Made by a program: the position numbers and the translations under genes | Assembly (NCBI RefSeq): GCF_000685015.1 | Contig: NZ_BAYA01000001.1 | Location: 525,995 to 589,994 of the forward strand | Origin: Paraburkholderia bannensis NBRC 103871 | GTDB taxonomy: Bacteria; Pseudomonadota; Gammaproteobacteria; Burkholderiales; Burkholderiaceae | Reading direction: 5' to 3' | Length of the DNA stretch: 64,000 nucleotides | Shown: positions 23,393-33,328 of the stretch, one piece after another | Position numbering within the stretch: the first letter of the stretch is position 1 | Layout: each line of letters opens with the position of its first letter | Notes under the pieces: model-generated | Told to the model about the DNA's origin: nothing | Databases searched by the model: none | Seen by the model: the letters and a program-made list of their open reading frames with translations, nothing else

Positions 23393-24421
23393 TTACTGGC
23401 TGGCGAGTTGTGCCTGCGTATAGAAACCGTCCTTCACGACGATATCGGCGTTGCTTTTGGTCAGGAGCGTCGGTTGCAGCAGCACCGTGTCGACCTTCTT
23501 CTTGCCGTTGTCGTATTGCGCGTTGAATGCGGGCTTCTGGCCCTTCGCCAGATCGACGGCAAGCTTCGCCGCTTCGCCTGCGATGAGCTTGAGCGGCTTG
23601 TAAACCGTCATGGTCTGCGTGCCCGCGATCACGCGCTTGACCGCCGCGAGATCGGCGTCCTGGCCCGAAACCGGCACCTTGCCCGCCAGATGCTGTGCGG
23701 CCAGCGCCTGGATCGCGCCGCCTGCCGTGCCGTCGTTCGACGCGACCACGGCGTCGATCTTGTTGTTGTTCGCCGTGAGCGCATCTTCCATGATGCGCAG
23801 CGCCGTCGACGCGCTCCACTCCGGCACCCACTGCTGGCCGACCACCTTGACGTCGCCGCGATCGATGGCGGGCTTGAGCACCTTCAGTTGCCCTTCGCGC
23901 AGCATCTTGGCGTTGTTGTCCGTGGGCGCGCCGCCCAGCAGGAAGTAGTTGCCCTTGGGCTGCGCGTTGAACACGCCTTGGGCCTGCAGTTCGCCGACCT
24001 TTTCGTTGTCGAAGGAGATGTAGGCATCGACATCGGCATCGAGAATCAGGCGGTCGTATGAGACCACCTTGATACCCGCCTTCTTCGCTTCGGCCACGAC
24101 GTTGCCGAGCGTCTTCGAATTGAACGGCACAATCACGATCACATCGACGCCGCGCGAAATGAGGTTTTCGATCTGCGAAATCTGGCGCTCCTCACTGGCG
24201 TCGGCGGATTGCACCGAGACCTTCGCGCCCATTTTCTCGGCGGCAGCGACAAAATAATCGCGGTCGCGCGACCAGCGCTCGACGCGCAGATCGTCGATAC
24301 AGAAGCCGATCTCCGGATGATCCTTGCTCGCGTGGGCGAGCGGCGCGGCCAGCGACAGGCTGGCAAGCACGGCGCCACAGACGAGCGAACCCAGAACCGA
24401 ACGACGTTTGGCGAACTTCAT
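23393..24421 (-). CDS. xylF: D-xylose-binding periplasmic protein XylF
   Basis: A 342-residue periplasmic binding protein with a Sec signal ([20 protein letters not shown], cleavage near AHA-SKDHP). The mature protein follows XylF closely: '[20 protein letters not shown]', '[20 protein letters not shown]', '[19 protein letters not shown]', '[19 protein letters not shown]', and '[12 protein letters not shown]'. Role: high-affinity capture of D-xylose for XylGH. It is first in the xylFGH cluster and is separated from xylB by 242 bases, so it may have its own promoter. Confidence 0.97.
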   Translation of the reverse strand: MKFAKRRSVLGSLVCGAVLASLSLAAPLAHASKDHPEIGFCIDDLRVERWSRDRDYFVAAAEKMGAKVSVQSADASEERQISQIENLISRGVDVIVIVPFNSKTLGNVVAEAKKAGIKVVSYDRLILDADVDAYISFDNEKVGELQAQGVFNAQPKGNYFLLGGAPTDNNAKMLREGQLKVLKPAIDRGDVKVVGQQWVPEWSASTALRIMEDALTANNNKIDAVVASNDGTAGGAIQALAAQHLAGKVPVSGQDADLAAVKRVIAGTQTMTVYKPLKLIAGEAAKLAVDLAKGQKPAFNAQYDNGKKKVDTVLLQPTLLTKSNADIVVKDGFYTQAQLASQ

Positions 24422-24663
24422 GTCTCCACTCCTCGTGTTATCGCGCGCTGGCCGTGCGATGCGCGGCGGCGGCGCGTCGTTGCGTTATTGAATGGCGTTG
24501 CGAGTTTTCGTGCGAGTTCAGTGCAAACTGCGATGAAACGGCGCGCACGTTCCCACGCGCGCCAGCGCAATCGTGGCGGCGCGAGGATCGGACGCGGTAC
24601 GGCAAGGGACTACGTTATTGCGGTCTTGCGATAAAGCGGGTTTAAATAATCCGAGCGCCTAAT

Positions 24664-26154
24664 TCAAGCGCCGCCAGCAAACACCGGTTCGAGCGCGCGA
24701 TAAAGCGCACCGAATGTCGGGCGGCGCGCCTCGCGATACCACGCGTGGCGCGCGGCATCGGGTTCGCGCACGGCCAGCACGGGTGGTTGCGGACACACCG
24801 ATTCGAGCGAAGCATCCGGTTCGGCTGCAAGATGCGCGAGACGCGCCGCGCCCAGCGCCGGGCCGACTTCGCCGCCCGCGCGCAGCGTGAGCGCACGCCC
24901 GCTGATATCGGCGAGCATCTGCGTCCAGTAGGCGCTGCGCGAGCCGCCGCCGATCACCGTGATCGTCTGCGGCACGAGGCCCGCTGCATGCAGCGCATCC
25001 ATGCCGTCGAGCAGCGCGAAACCCACGCCTTCGAGCGTCGCATTGGCGAGATCGGCACGCGACGTCTGGGGCGTCATGCCGTAGAACACGCCTTTGGCGT
25101 TGACGTTGTTGTGCGGCGTGCGCTCACCGCTCAGGTAAGACAGGAACCAGGGACGGCGCGCGTCGAGATCGGCATCCGTATGGGCTTCGGCATCGGCGAG
25201 CAGCGCGGCTACGCTTTCGTGGCCCGTCAACTGCGCGGTGAAGTCGAGGCAACTGGCTGCGTTGAGCATCACCGACATCAGGTGCCACGTGTGCGGCAAG
25301 GCGTGACAGAAGCTATGCACCGCAGAATCGGGATTGGCGAGAAAGCCGTCCGAGACCGCGAAATAGACGCCCGACGTGCCGAGCGACAGCATCGCGTCGC
25401 CCGGACGCACGATGCCTACGCCCACCGCGCCCGCAGCGTTGTCGCCACCGCCCGCCACCACGGGAATCTCGCGCAGGCCGAATTCGCGTGCGATATCGGC
25501 GCTCAGCTTGCCGGTGATCTGATTGCCCTCGAAAACCTCGGGCATTTGCGCACGCGTGAGCCCGCAGGCGTCCAGCAGCGCGTCACTGTAATCGCGTTTG
25601 GCCACGTCGAGCCAGAGCGTGCCCGCCGCGTCCGAAGGATCGGTGGCGAACACGCCCGTCAGCAGCCAGCGCAGATAGTCTTTCGGCAGGAGCACATGCG
25701 CGATGCGCGCGAAAATCTCCGGCTCGTGTTTCTTCACCCACAGCAGCTTGGGTGCGGTGAAACCCGGCATGGCGAGATTGCCCGCCAAGGCGTGCAGCTC
25801 GGGCGCTGCTCGCTCCAGCTCAATACATTCGGTATCCGAACGACCGTCGTTCCAGAGAATCGCTGGGCGCAGCACCTCGCCTTTCGCGTCGAGCAAAGTC
25901 GCGCCGTGCATCTGCCCGGTCAGGCCGAGCGCTTCAATGCCGTTCGTGTCGATGCCGTTACGGCGCACCGTATCGAGCAGATCGTGCAGCGCGCGCTGCG
26001 TGGCGCGCCACCAGTCCTGCGGCGCCTGTTCTGACCAGCGCGGCTGCGGGCGGCTCGCCGTGAGCGGCGCGCTCGCGCTGCCGAGCACGTCGCCCGCGCG
26101 GTCGAGCAGCACCGCCTTTACACCCGACGTGCCGAGGTCGATACCGATAAACAT
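24664..26154 (-). CDS. xylB: Xylulokinase XylB
   Basis: A 496-residue FGGY-family kinase phosphorylating D-xylulose to xylulose 5-phosphate. It starts MFIGIDLGTSGVKAVLLDRA, the phosphate-1 motif of the ASKHA fold. The catalytic Asp is expected in 'VAGGGDNAAGAVGVG', and 'ITVIGGGSRSAYWTQMLADI' is the adenosine motif. The ATG at 26154 was preferred over upstream codons because the protein fold begins at residue 2. It is 89 bases downstream of xylA on the same strand, so xylAB are likely one transcript. Confidence 0.96.
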   Translation of the reverse strand: MFIGIDLGTSGVKAVLLDRAGDVLGSASAPLTASRPQPRWSEQAPQDWWRATQRALHDLLDTVRRNGIDTNGIEALGLTGQMHGATLLDAKGEVLRPAILWNDGRSDTECIELERAAPELHALAGNLAMPGFTAPKLLWVKKHEPEIFARIAHVLLPKDYLRWLLTGVFATDPSDAAGTLWLDVAKRDYSDALLDACGLTRAQMPEVFEGNQITGKLSADIAREFGLREIPVVAGGGDNAAGAVGVGIVRPGDAMLSLGTSGVYFAVSDGFLANPDSAVHSFCHALPHTWHLMSVMLNAASCLDFTAQLTGHESVAALLADAEAHTDADLDARRPWFLSYLSGERTPHNNVNAKGVFYGMTPQTSRADLANATLEGVGFALLDGMDALHAAGLVPQTITVIGGGSRSAYWTQMLADISGRALTLRAGGEVGPALGAARLAHLAAEPDASLESVCPQPPVLAVREPDAARHAWYREARRPTFGALYRALEPVFAGGA

Positions 26155-26243
26155 GTCTCCATCCTTTTTTCTTTGCTGCCCTGCTGCTTGCAGGACATGC
26201 AGGCCGGCGCTGCAAACAGCACCGGCTGCCATCACGGCCGCGT

Positions 26244-27566
26244 TTAGCGCTGGCCGTAAATCGCCTGGTTGACGACGTTTTCCAGGCGCTCCTGCTGTCC
26301 GCTCGCGTGCTGCGGATTCATGCCGTGCGCGGCGGCGTCGGCGGCCAGCGACGACAGCGAATAGCCACCCGAAAGAATCTTGCGGCCGAACTCCGTATCC
26401 CAGCCCGCGTAGCGCTGACGCTTGAACTGTTCGAGCCGGTCGTTCTCGACCAGCACCGCTGCGCGCTCCAGCGCAATCGCCAGTACGTCGATCGCGCCCA
26501 CGTGGCCGTAGAACATGTCTTCCGGCGCGCTGCTCTGGCGGCGCACCTTGGCGTCGAAATTCATCCCGCCGGTCGTGAAGCCGCCATGGCGCAGGATCTC
26601 GTAGAAAGCGAGCGTGAGTTCCTCGACGCTATTGGGAAATTGATCCGTGTCCCAGCCGTTTTGCGGATCGCCGCGGTTCGCATCGACGCTGCCGAACACG
26701 TTGAGCGCATACGCCATGGCGATTTCATGATGGAACGAATGACCCGCGAGGGTCGCGTGATTGGCTTCGATGTTCACGCGGATTTCGTTCTGCAGTCCGT
26801 ACTGCGTGAGGAATCCATGGACGGTCGCGACGTCGTAGTCGTACTGGTGCTTGGTCGGCTCCTGCGGCTTCGGCTCGATCAGCAGCGCGCCCTTGAAGCC
26901 GATGCGCTCCTTGTGTTCCACCACCATCGCCAGGAAGCGCGCAAACTGTTCGCGCTCGTGCACGAGGTCGGTGTTGAGCAGCGTGTCGTAGCCTTCGCGG
27001 CCGCCCCACAGCACGTAGTTCTCGCCGCCGAGCTTGTGCGTCGCGTCGAGCGCGTTGCACACCTGCGTCGCCGCATACGCGAACACTTCGGGGTTCGGGC
27101 TGGTGGCCGCGCCGCCCGCATAGCGCGGGTGCGAGAACAGGTTCGCCGTGCCCCACAGCAGCTTCATGCCGCTCGCCTGCTGCTTCTCGCCCAGGTAGCC
27201 CACCATGCGCGCGAAGTTTTCCTTGTAGTCCTTCAGATCCTTGCCTTCGGGCGCGACGTCGGTGTCGTGGAAGGTGTAGTACGGCACGCCGAGCTTCGTG
27301 AAAAACTCGAAGGCCGCATCGGCTTTTTGATGGGCGCGCTCCATGGCGTCGCCCGGCTGCTGCCACGGCCGGTTGAAGGTGCCCTGCCCGAAGATATCGA
27401 CGCCCGGCCACACAAACGAATGCCAGTAGCACACGGCGATGCGCAGATGCTCTTCGAGCGTCTTGCCGAGCACTTTCTTCGTGCGGTCATAGTGGTGGTA
27501 CGCAAGCGGATTGTCCGATTGCGGGCCTTCGTAGCGAATCGCGGGAATGGCTTCGAAATACGACAT
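26244..27566 (-). CDS. xylA: Xylose isomerase XylA
   Basis: A 440-residue class II xylose isomerase converting D-xylose to D-xylulose. Catalytic and metal residues are visible: His and Asp in '[14 protein letters not shown]', Lys and Glu in '[19 protein letters not shown]', '[18 protein letters not shown]' and the second metal site '[19 protein letters not shown]'. It starts [20 protein letters not shown]; length is normal. First gene of the minus-strand xyl genes, divergent from xylR with a 273-base promoter region between. Confidence 0.98.
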   Translation of the reverse strand: MSYFEAIPAIRYEGPQSDNPLAYHHYDRTKKVLGKTLEEHLRIAVCYWHSFVWPGVDIFGQGTFNRPWQQPGDAMERAHQKADAAFEFFTKLGVPYYTFHDTDVAPEGKDLKDYKENFARMVGYLGEKQQASGMKLLWGTANLFSHPRYAGGAATSPNPEVFAYAATQVCNALDATHKLGGENYVLWGGREGYDTLLNTDLVHEREQFARFLAMVVEHKERIGFKGALLIEPKPQEPTKHQYDYDVATVHGFLTQYGLQNEIRVNIEANHATLAGHSFHHEIAMAYALNVFGSVDANRGDPQNGWDTDQFPNSVEELTLAFYEILRHGGFTTGGMNFDAKVRRQSSAPEDMFYGHVGAIDVLAIALERAAVLVENDRLEQFKRQRYAGWDTEFGRKILSGGYSLSSLAADAAAHGMNPQHASGQQERLENVVNQAIYGQR

Positions 27567-27839
27567 GGCGTCTCCATTTAATGTTGCGGCGCATCAGCGC
27601 AGCGCCCGGCAAGGTGACGCCATACTGCCCGCCTCGCCGGGCGAGCGGCAATTGCGAAATTGCGCGAGGCGAATAATGTTTCCTGCCAGCGCGCTGCTTT
27701 GTTCGCGCGCACGCGGCGCACCCGGCCTAAAATAACCAGACGCTTAAAAAGGAGCCGCCGCGCATTTTCATCGCGCGCGCCGCATTCAAGACGGAGACAC
27801 TCGCGGAACTGACCGCGAAACCCTTACGCGCGCCACGCC
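27567..27839. promoter_or_regulatory. Divergent xylA-xylR control region
   Basis: Holds both promoters. Within it CAATTGCGAAATTGCG (27649-27664) is a tandem ATTGCG half-site pair spaced by two bases, and the flanking GCAATTGCGAAATTGC is partly palindromic; a good candidate XylR operator, by inference only. XylR proteins typically bind direct repeats upstream of xylA. Confidence 0.4.
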
Positions 27840-29102
27840 ATGAACCGTGCCCCCGCTTCCCCGACGCCCCATCCCGCGCACGCCGCCCACGCCGCCCATC
27901 CGGCTCATCGGATTGCGCTGCTGTTCAACGCGAACAAGGTGTACGACCGCGAGATCATCGCGGGCATTGGCCACTATTTGCGCTCGACGCGCGTGGCCTG
28001 GGATCTGTTTCTCGAAGAGGATTTTCGCTGCCGGCTCGATGGCATCGAGCGCTTCGATGGCGATGGCATCATCGCCGACTTCGACGACCCCGCCGTCGCT
28101 GCCGCGTTGCAGGATTCGCCGCTGCCTGTTGTGGCCGTCGGCTCGTCGTTCGAGGATGCGCAGCAGTACCCCGCCGGACTGCCCTATATCGCCACCGATA
28201 ACCGCAAGCTCGTTTCGCTCGCGTGGACGCACCTGATCGGCGCGGGCCTGCCGCATCTGGCGATGTACAGCCTGCCTGTCGCGCAGGAAAACCGCTGGGC
28301 GCAGGAGCGCGAACTGGCCTTCGAAGCACTCGCGCGCGAGGAAGGCATGCAGGCGCCGGTGTTCAGGGGACTCGCCACCAGCGCACCGTCATGGAACCAG
28401 GCAAGCGAGCAGTTGCGCGAATGGCTGCATGCGTTGCCCAAGCCCGTGGGCGTGATCGCCGTGACCGATGCGCGTGCGCGCCATCTGCTGCAAGCGTGCC
28501 TCGTGCATGGCATCGCCGTGCCCGAGCAGGTCGCGATCATCGGCATCGATAACGACCCGCTCACCCGCACGCTCACGCGCATTCCGATTTCGTCCGTGAT
28601 CCAGGGCACCGAGGAAATGGGCAAGACGGCCGCGCACTTGCTGCACCAGATGCTGCGCGGCGCGCGTTTTCCTGGCCGCAGGATCCTGGTGCCGCCGGTC
28701 GGCATCAACGTGCTCGCATCGACGAAGCACGAATCCCTGTCGAGCCCGCACGTCATGCGCGCGCGGCATTTCATCCGCCAGTATGCGTGCCAGGGCATCA
28801 AGACCGAACAGGTCGCCGATTACGTGGGCGTGTCGCGCTCGTCGCTCGAAGAATATTTTCGGCGCGAGTTGCAGTGCACCGTCCATCAGGAGATCCTGCG
28901 GCACAAGCTCGATGCGGCGAAGGCAATGCTCGCGAGCCGCGACGCGTCGAGCGCCGAAGTCGCGATCCGCTGCGGCTTCACCTCGCTGCAATACATGTAC
29001 GCGGTGTTCCGGCGCGAACTGGGCTGCACGCCGCGCGAGTATCAGGACAGCGTGGCGGCGCCCTCGCCCTCGCCCTCGCCTTCGCGTGCCTCATCGTCGT
29101 GA
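27840..29102 (+). CDS. xylR: Xylose operon regulator XylR (AraC family)
   Basis: A 420-residue regulator. Residues about 20-290 form a LacI/periplasmic-binding-like sugar sensor: 'HRIALLFNANKVYDREIIAG', 'GIDNDPLTRTLTRIPISSVI'. A C-terminal AraC DNA-binding domain (about 300-400) has two helix-turn-helix motifs, 'GIKTEQVADYVGVSRSSLEE' and 'SSAEVAIRCGFTSLQYMYAV'. Family knowledge: XylR binds D-xylose and activates xylAB and xylFGH. It is transcribed away from xylA, with galM-like gene downstream. The N-terminal His/Ala/Pro-rich head and the PSPSPSPS tail, encoded by CCCTCG repeats, are disordered extras. No strong ribosome site is visible at the ATG. Confidence 0.93.
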   Translation: MNRAPASPTPHPAHAAHAAHPAHRIALLFNANKVYDREIIAGIGHYLRSTRVAWDLFLEEDFRCRLDGIERFDGDGIIADFDDPAVAAALQDSPLPVVAVGSSFEDAQQYPAGLPYIATDNRKLVSLAWTHLIGAGLPHLAMYSLPVAQENRWAQERELAFEALAREEGMQAPVFRGLATSAPSWNQASEQLREWLHALPKPVGVIAVTDARARHLLQACLVHGIAVPEQVAIIGIDNDPLTRTLTRIPISSVIQGTEEMGKTAAHLLHQMLRGARFPGRRILVPPVGINVLASTKHESLSSPHVMRARHFIRQYACQGIKTEQVADYVGVSRSSLEEYFRRELQCTVHQEILRHKLDAAKAMLASRDASSAEVAIRCGFTSLQYMYAVFRRELGCTPREYQDSVAAPSPSPSPSRASSS

Positions 29103-29157
29103 CATCGAACTGAATCTGACCGGCTAGCGGCCTTCCGACTTCCACCATTCAAGCCAC

Positions 29158-30243
29158 ATGAACAACCCACTGCACATGAGCCCGATCAGCGTCGAATCCT
29201 GGGGCGCGCTGCCTGGCGGCGATACCTGCCGGCTCTACACGCTGCGCAACGCGCAGGACATGAAACTGGCGATCAGCGACCTCGGCGCGACGCTGGTTTC
29301 GTGGCATGCACCCGATCGCGCGGGACGGCTCGCCGATATTCTGCTTGGCCACGACACGCCCACCGCGTACCTGAACGCGAGCACTTACATGGGCGGGCTG
29401 ATCGGGCGCTGGGCCAACCGCATCGCGGGCGCACGCTTCACGCTTGACGGCATCGAGCACGCGCTCGATCGCAACGAGAACGGCAACCTGCTGCACGGCG
29501 GCGCGAACGGCTTTCACCGCGCGCTCTGGCAGGTCGAGGAAGATCGCGGCGCGCTGGTGATGCGCCTTGATTCGCCCGAGGGCGACGGCGGATTTCCGGG
29601 CAATGTGAGCGTCCAGGTGCGCTACTCGCTCGACGACGATGGGACGCTGACGATCGACTACGAAGGCGTCACGGACGCGCCCACGGCGCTCAACCTCACG
29701 AGCCACGGCTATTTCAACCTGAGCGGCGAAGCGGGTGCGGACATTCGCGGCCACATTCTGACGATCGATGCGGACGCGTTTTTCGAAGTCGATGAACGGA
29801 TGATCCCGACTGGCATGGCGGACGTGTCGGGCAGCGCCTTCGACTTCCGGCACGGCGCGCCGCTGGGCGCGCGGCTGGACTGGCCACACGCGCAACTCGC
29901 GCGCGCCCGCGGCGTCGATCATTGCTACGTGCTGCGCGGCGGCGAGCTGGCCGGACAGCCGCACACGTTGCGCCAGGTGGCGAGCGTGTACGAGCCGGGC
30001 AGCGGGCGCGAGCTGACGGTCGCGACCGACCAGCGCGGGCTGCAATGCTATACGGGGAATTATCTGGAGGGCCAGCCGGGACGCCACGGCGCGCCGTGCG
30101 TGAAGCACGCCGGCTTGTGCCTCGAAGCGGGTGGCTTCCCGAACCAGATCAATATGGCGTCGCCCGACTGCGACGACGCCGTGTTGCGCCCAGGCGGCAC
30201 CTACCGCCAGGTGACCCAGTACAAGCTGGGCGTGCGCGCCTGA
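29158..30243 (+). CDS. Aldose 1-epimerase (mutarotase, GalM-like)
   Basis: A 361-residue mutarotase interconverting alpha and beta anomers of aldoses. Active-site elements are present: substrate-binding 'LLHGGANGFHRALW', catalytic His in 'ALNLTSHGYFNLSG', and catalytic Glu in 'LCLEAGGFPNQIN'. An in-frame ATG six codons later (29176) could equally be the start; neither has a clear ribosome site. It follows xylR by 55 bases on the same strand. In this setting the natural substrate is probably xylose, since xylose isomerase and the transporter prefer defined anomers. Confidence 0.93.
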   Translation: MNNPLHMSPISVESWGALPGGDTCRLYTLRNAQDMKLAISDLGATLVSWHAPDRAGRLADILLGHDTPTAYLNASTYMGGLIGRWANRIAGARFTLDGIEHALDRNENGNLLHGGANGFHRALWQVEEDRGALVMRLDSPEGDGGFPGNVSVQVRYSLDDDGTLTIDYEGVTDAPTALNLTSHGYFNLSGEAGADIRGHILTIDADAFFEVDERMIPTGMADVSGSAFDFRHGAPLGARLDWPHAQLARARGVDHCYVLRGGELAGQPHTLRQVASVYEPGSGRELTVATDQRGLQCYTGNYLEGQPGRHGAPCVKHAGLCLEAGGFPNQINMASPDCDDAVLRPGGTYRQVTQYKLGVRA

Positions 30244-30260
30244 AGCCGGCCTAAGAGCGC

Positions 30261-31121
30261 TTAAGAGACCTTGTCGTACTGGTAGACGCCGCGGCCCGTC
30301 TTGCGGCCCAGCTGGCCCGCCGACACCATCTCGCGCAGCAGCGGGCAGGCGCGATACTTCGAGTCGCCGAAGTCCTTCAGGAACACGTCCATCACCGAAA
30401 GACACACGTCGAGTCCGATCAGGTCGGCAAGCGCCAGCGGCCCGATCGGATGGTTCGCGCCCAGCTTCATGCCTGCGTCGATTTCCTCGGCGCTCGCCAC
30501 GCCTTCGGCCAGCACGAAGAAGGCTTCGTTGATCATCGGCACGAGGATGCGGTTGACGACGAAGCCCGGCGCATTCTTCACGCCGATCGGCGTCTTGTCC
30601 AGGCGCTGCGCGAGCTCGCGCACGGCGTCCGCGACATCGGCGCGGGTTTGCAGGCCGCGAATCACCTCCACGAGCGGCATCATCGGCACCGGGTTGAAGA
30701 AGTGCATGCCGATGAAGCGCGAGGGCTCGGCCAGCGTGGTGGCCAGCGCCGTGATCGAGATGGACGAGGTGTTCGACGCAATGATCGCGTCCGCGCGTGC
30801 GGCCGCCTCGATCTGCTTGAGGATGCGCGTCTTGAGTTCGGCGTTCTCGGTGGCCGCCTCGATCACGAGATCGGCGCTGGACAGGCGCGCGTAGTCCGTC
30901 GAGGTTTCGATGCGCTTGAGCGCCGCATCGCGCACGGCGGCGTCGAGCTTGCCCTTCGAGACGAGACGCTCAAGGCTGTGCGCGAGCGTGGCCACGCCCC
31001 GCTCCAGCGCCGCGTCGGTCACGTCGATCATCACCGCCTTCAGGCCCGCGACGGCCACCGCCTGCGCGATGCCGTTGCCCATGGTGCCCGCTCCCACGAT
31101 CCCCACTGTTTCGATTGCCAT
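30261..31121 (-). CDS. 3-hydroxybutyryl-CoA dehydrogenase
   Basis: A 286-residue NAD(P)-dependent dehydrogenase of the 3-hydroxyacyl-CoA family. Rossmann motif 'VGIVGAGTMGNGIAQAVAVA' is at residues 6-25, the catalytic His is in 'RFIGMHFFNPVPMMPLVEVI' and the C-terminal domain has 'NHPIGPLALADLIGLDV'. Role: oxidises (S)-3-hydroxybutyryl-CoA to acetoacetyl-CoA in butyrate/short-chain fatty acid metabolism. It converges on the epimerase gene with an 17-base gap. A ribosome site GGAGTGAGGAGCAAGGC precedes the ATG. Single gene, no thiolase nearby. Confidence 0.94.
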   Translation of the reverse strand: MAIETVGIVGAGTMGNGIAQAVAVAGLKAVMIDVTDAALERGVATLAHSLERLVSKGKLDAAVRDAALKRIETSTDYARLSSADLVIEAATENAELKTRILKQIEAAARADAIIASNTSSISITALATTLAEPSRFIGMHFFNPVPMMPLVEVIRGLQTRADVADAVRELAQRLDKTPIGVKNAPGFVVNRILVPMINEAFFVLAEGVASAEEIDAGMKLGANHPIGPLALADLIGLDVCLSVMDVFLKDFGDSKYRACPLLREMVSAGQLGRKTGRGVYQYDKVS

Positions 31122-31330
31122 GCCTTGCTCCTCACTCCTTTATCTGCGACGCCGGTACATCGTCTATGGAAAACCGGTGATGCCGTGCACGTTGTGCAGT
31201 GCATCATAAGCAGAGAGTGTAACGGGTTGCGCGGCGCGAGGGTGGCCAGACGACAGGGGGTCATACCGGGGGGGGAGCGATGCGGGGGCCGATGCGCGGT
31301 ACGGCGGACGGGAGCGCCCGCCGCAGCGGC

Positions 31331-31897
31331 CTAGAAGTTGTATTGCACGTAGATCTGGCTGAAGTTCAGGCCGGGGTTCGGCGTCTTGATGTCGGCGTTC
31401 GAGATGTGCTGGAAGCGAAATCCCGCCTGGTAATTCTGGTGCTCGCCAAACTGCGCGCCAATGCCCACCATGTCCGCGAACTGAAACGCGGTGGACATCG
31501 TGCGATCGGGGGTGAGCTCAACGTGCGTGAGCACGCGTATGCCCACGCCGGCCTCGATAAACGGCCGTATCCAGCCCGAATCCTTGATAAAGCGGAATAC
31601 CGGCGTCACGCCGAACTCCCAGATATTCGGCTGCGACGCGGCGAGTTCGTCGAGTTTCCAGTAGGCGGCGTGAAACTCGCCCACCACCGTGAAATGGAAG
31701 CCGGCGATATGCCACCACTGCAAGCCCGGATCCCAGACCAGGCCAAGATCGAGCTTCTTCACGTCATGATCCGCAACGCCCGCGCCAAGCTGTACGCCGA
31801 ACTGATCGGCGTGCGCCGCCGCTGCTCCAAAGGCAAGCGCCGCCGCGAACGCACAACGCGTCAGCCGGGCCTGCCACGCCCTTTTTCTTTCTGTCAT
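31331..31897 (-). CDS. PagL-like lipid A 3-O-deacylase (acyloxyacyl hydrolase family)
   Basis: A 188-residue outer-membrane beta-barrel protein. Signal peptide MTERKRAWQARLTRCAFAAA ends near AAAHA-DQFG. Barrel strands alternate and the protein ends with a C-terminal aromatic strand QIYVQYNF. The PagL active-site His-x-Ser is present in 'FRFQHISNADIKTPNPGLNF' (His164, Ser166). The acidic residue expected 12 residues after the Ser is Asn178 here. Family knowledge: PagL removes the 3-O acyl chain from lipid A. The start was set at the Met with GGGGA five bases upstream; two upstream codons would only lengthen the signal. Confidence 0.85.
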   Translation of the reverse strand: MTERKRAWQARLTRCAFAAALAFGAAAAHADQFGVQLGAGVADHDVKKLDLGLVWDPGLQWWHIAGFHFTVVGEFHAAYWKLDELAASQPNIWEFGVTPVFRFIKDSGWIRPFIEAGVGIRVLTHVELTPDRTMSTAFQFADMVGIGAQFGEHQNYQAGFRFQHISNADIKTPNPGLNFSQIYVQYNF

Positions 31898-32206
31898 GAA
31901 CATCCCCGAAAAGGAACGACACTTCACGACGAGGCCGTTGCACGGCCTGCTCTCCCTTGCTACGGGTTTCTACTGCGCCACTGCGCGCGTAAGCGGACGC
32001 AGCAAAATCCGTTGCTGTTGAAAACGGCTTCGCAAGTACTTCGTTTGACTGACAGCCGTTTGCAAATAAGTAATGCAAAGTGCCGCCCAGTGTAGACGCG
32101 ATTTAACAAGTCCGCTTGTTCGCTCGCACACGCCCGCATAGCAATGCTGAAGCTGACTTCTGGCTTTCAAGGGGGCGACGGGAACTGCAATGGGAATCAC
32201 TCGCAG

Positions 32207-32254
32207 ATAATCGCCGCCATTACTTCTGAATAATGGCGGCGATTATTGTTTTAA
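32207..32254. terminator. Perfect 16-bp inverted repeat followed by T-rich DNA
   Basis: ATAATCGCCGCCATTA (32207-32222) and TAATGGCGGCGATTAT (32231-32246) with an 8-base loop, then TGTTTT. Intrinsic-terminator shape on the plus strand, although no plus-strand gene precedes it closely; it could instead end minus-strand transcription from the EamA gene. Confidence 0.6.
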
Positions 32255-32335
32255 AACGGCGAGGATCAAAGAGCACAAATGTGCGATTGAATGGCGCGGG
32301 CAAACGCGGAGAATGATTGCCCGTCAAAGCGATAT

Positions 32336-32365
32336 CGTTGCGCACACATCGATGTGCGCGCAACG
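32336..32365. repeat. 30-base near-perfect palindrome
   Basis: CGTTGCGCACACATC / GATGTGCGCGCAACG: 15-bp arms with one mismatch and no loop, 25 bases downstream of the EamA stop. Could be a dyad operator or a transcript-end structure. Confidence 0.55.
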
Positions 32366-32389
32366 ACAAGTATGGAGTGAAAGACGGAT

Positions 32390-33328
32390 TTACTGTTTGG
32401 CGCCTGCGCGATCGGTACGCGGGCCGAGACCTGGCAGACGCTTGATGAAACCGGTCGCGAGCGCCGTACCCACGAGAATCGTGAAGCATGCTTCGGCCAT
32501 GCCGATCGACACGCGTTCGCCCAGGAAAATCGCCCCCCAGAGAATGCCAAAAATGGGGATCACGAACGTCACGGTGATCGTGCGCGCGGGCCCGATCGCC
32601 GCAATCAGGCGGAAGAACATCAGGTACGCGAGGCCGGTGCACACGATGCCCAGCGCGAGCGCCGCGCCCCACGCATGCAGCGACACCGCAGCATGAGGCC
32701 ATGTGGCGACAGCGAACGGCGCAAGCACGATCGCCGCGGCAGTCATCGTCCCGGCGGCGACGGTGAGTGAATCGACGCCGGTCAGGTGGCGCTTGGTGAG
32801 GCTAGCCGCGACGCCATAGAGCGCTGACGCAACCAGCGCGGCGAGCGCGGCCAGCAAGGTCGCCGACGTGCTCGCGCCGTCACCGGCGCGCGTGGCGATC
32901 TGATCCCAGACCAGCGCCAGCACGCCGACAAAGCCGATCACGAGACCAACGATGCGCGGGCCGCTCAAACGATCCTTGAGCCAGACATAGGCCACCACGG
33001 CGCCGAACAGCGGCGTGGTCGCATTGATCACCGAAGTCACGCCCGCGGACAGCGTGAGTTCCGCCCACGCGAACAGGCAAAACGGCGCCGCCGAATTGAG
33101 GATGCCGACCACGAGCAGCGGCCAGGCGCGTGCGCGAAGGGTTGCCAGCGCTTCGCGCGGCGGACGGCGCGAAAACAGCACGAGCAGCAGGAACAGCGCG
33201 CCGATACCGACGCGCAACGCCATCAGCGGCGCCACGCCCAGATCGACCACGCCGACGCGGATAAACAGAAACGAGCTGCCCCAGAGGGAAGCGAGAAAAA
33301 TGAGCTGAGCGAGTTGGATCGGATTCAT
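32390..33328 (-). CDS. EamA/DMT-family transporter
   Basis: A 312-residue membrane protein with ten predicted helices in two EamA repeats. 'ASLWGSSFLFIRVGVVDLGV' opens repeat 1, and 'TPLFGAVVAYVWLKDRLSGP' closes it; repeat 2 ends with 'IPIFGILWGAIFLGERVSIG'. Family knowledge: RhaT/YdcZ-type exporters of metabolites or drugs. It is only distantly like the first EamA gene of this window. Substrate unknown. Starts MNPIQLAQLIFLASLWGSSF; the ATG is at the natural beginning of helix 1. Confidence 0.88.
   Translation of the reverse strand: MNPIQLAQLIFLASLWGSSFLFIRVGVVDLGVAPLMALRVGIGALFLLLVLFSRRPPREALATLRARAWPLLVVGILNSAAPFCLFAWAELTLSAGVTSVINATTPLFGAVVAYVWLKDRLSGPRIVGLVIGFVGVLALVWDQIATRAGDGASTSATLLAALAALVASALYGVAASLTKRHLTGVDSLTVAAGTMTAAAIVLAPFAVATWPHAAVSLHAWGAALALGIVCTGLAYLMFFRLIAAIGPARTITVTFVIPIFGILWGAIFLGERVSIGMAEACFTILVGTALATGFIKRLPGLGPRTDRAGAKQ

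Larger units (their letters stand above)
31928..32389. other. Intergenic region between pagL-like gene and EamA gene
   Basis: No gene supported. It contains the 5' region of the PagL-like gene, an intrinsic-terminator-like hairpin at 32207-32254 and a 30-base palindrome at 32336-32365. AT content rises around 32040-32250. Confidence 0.4.
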
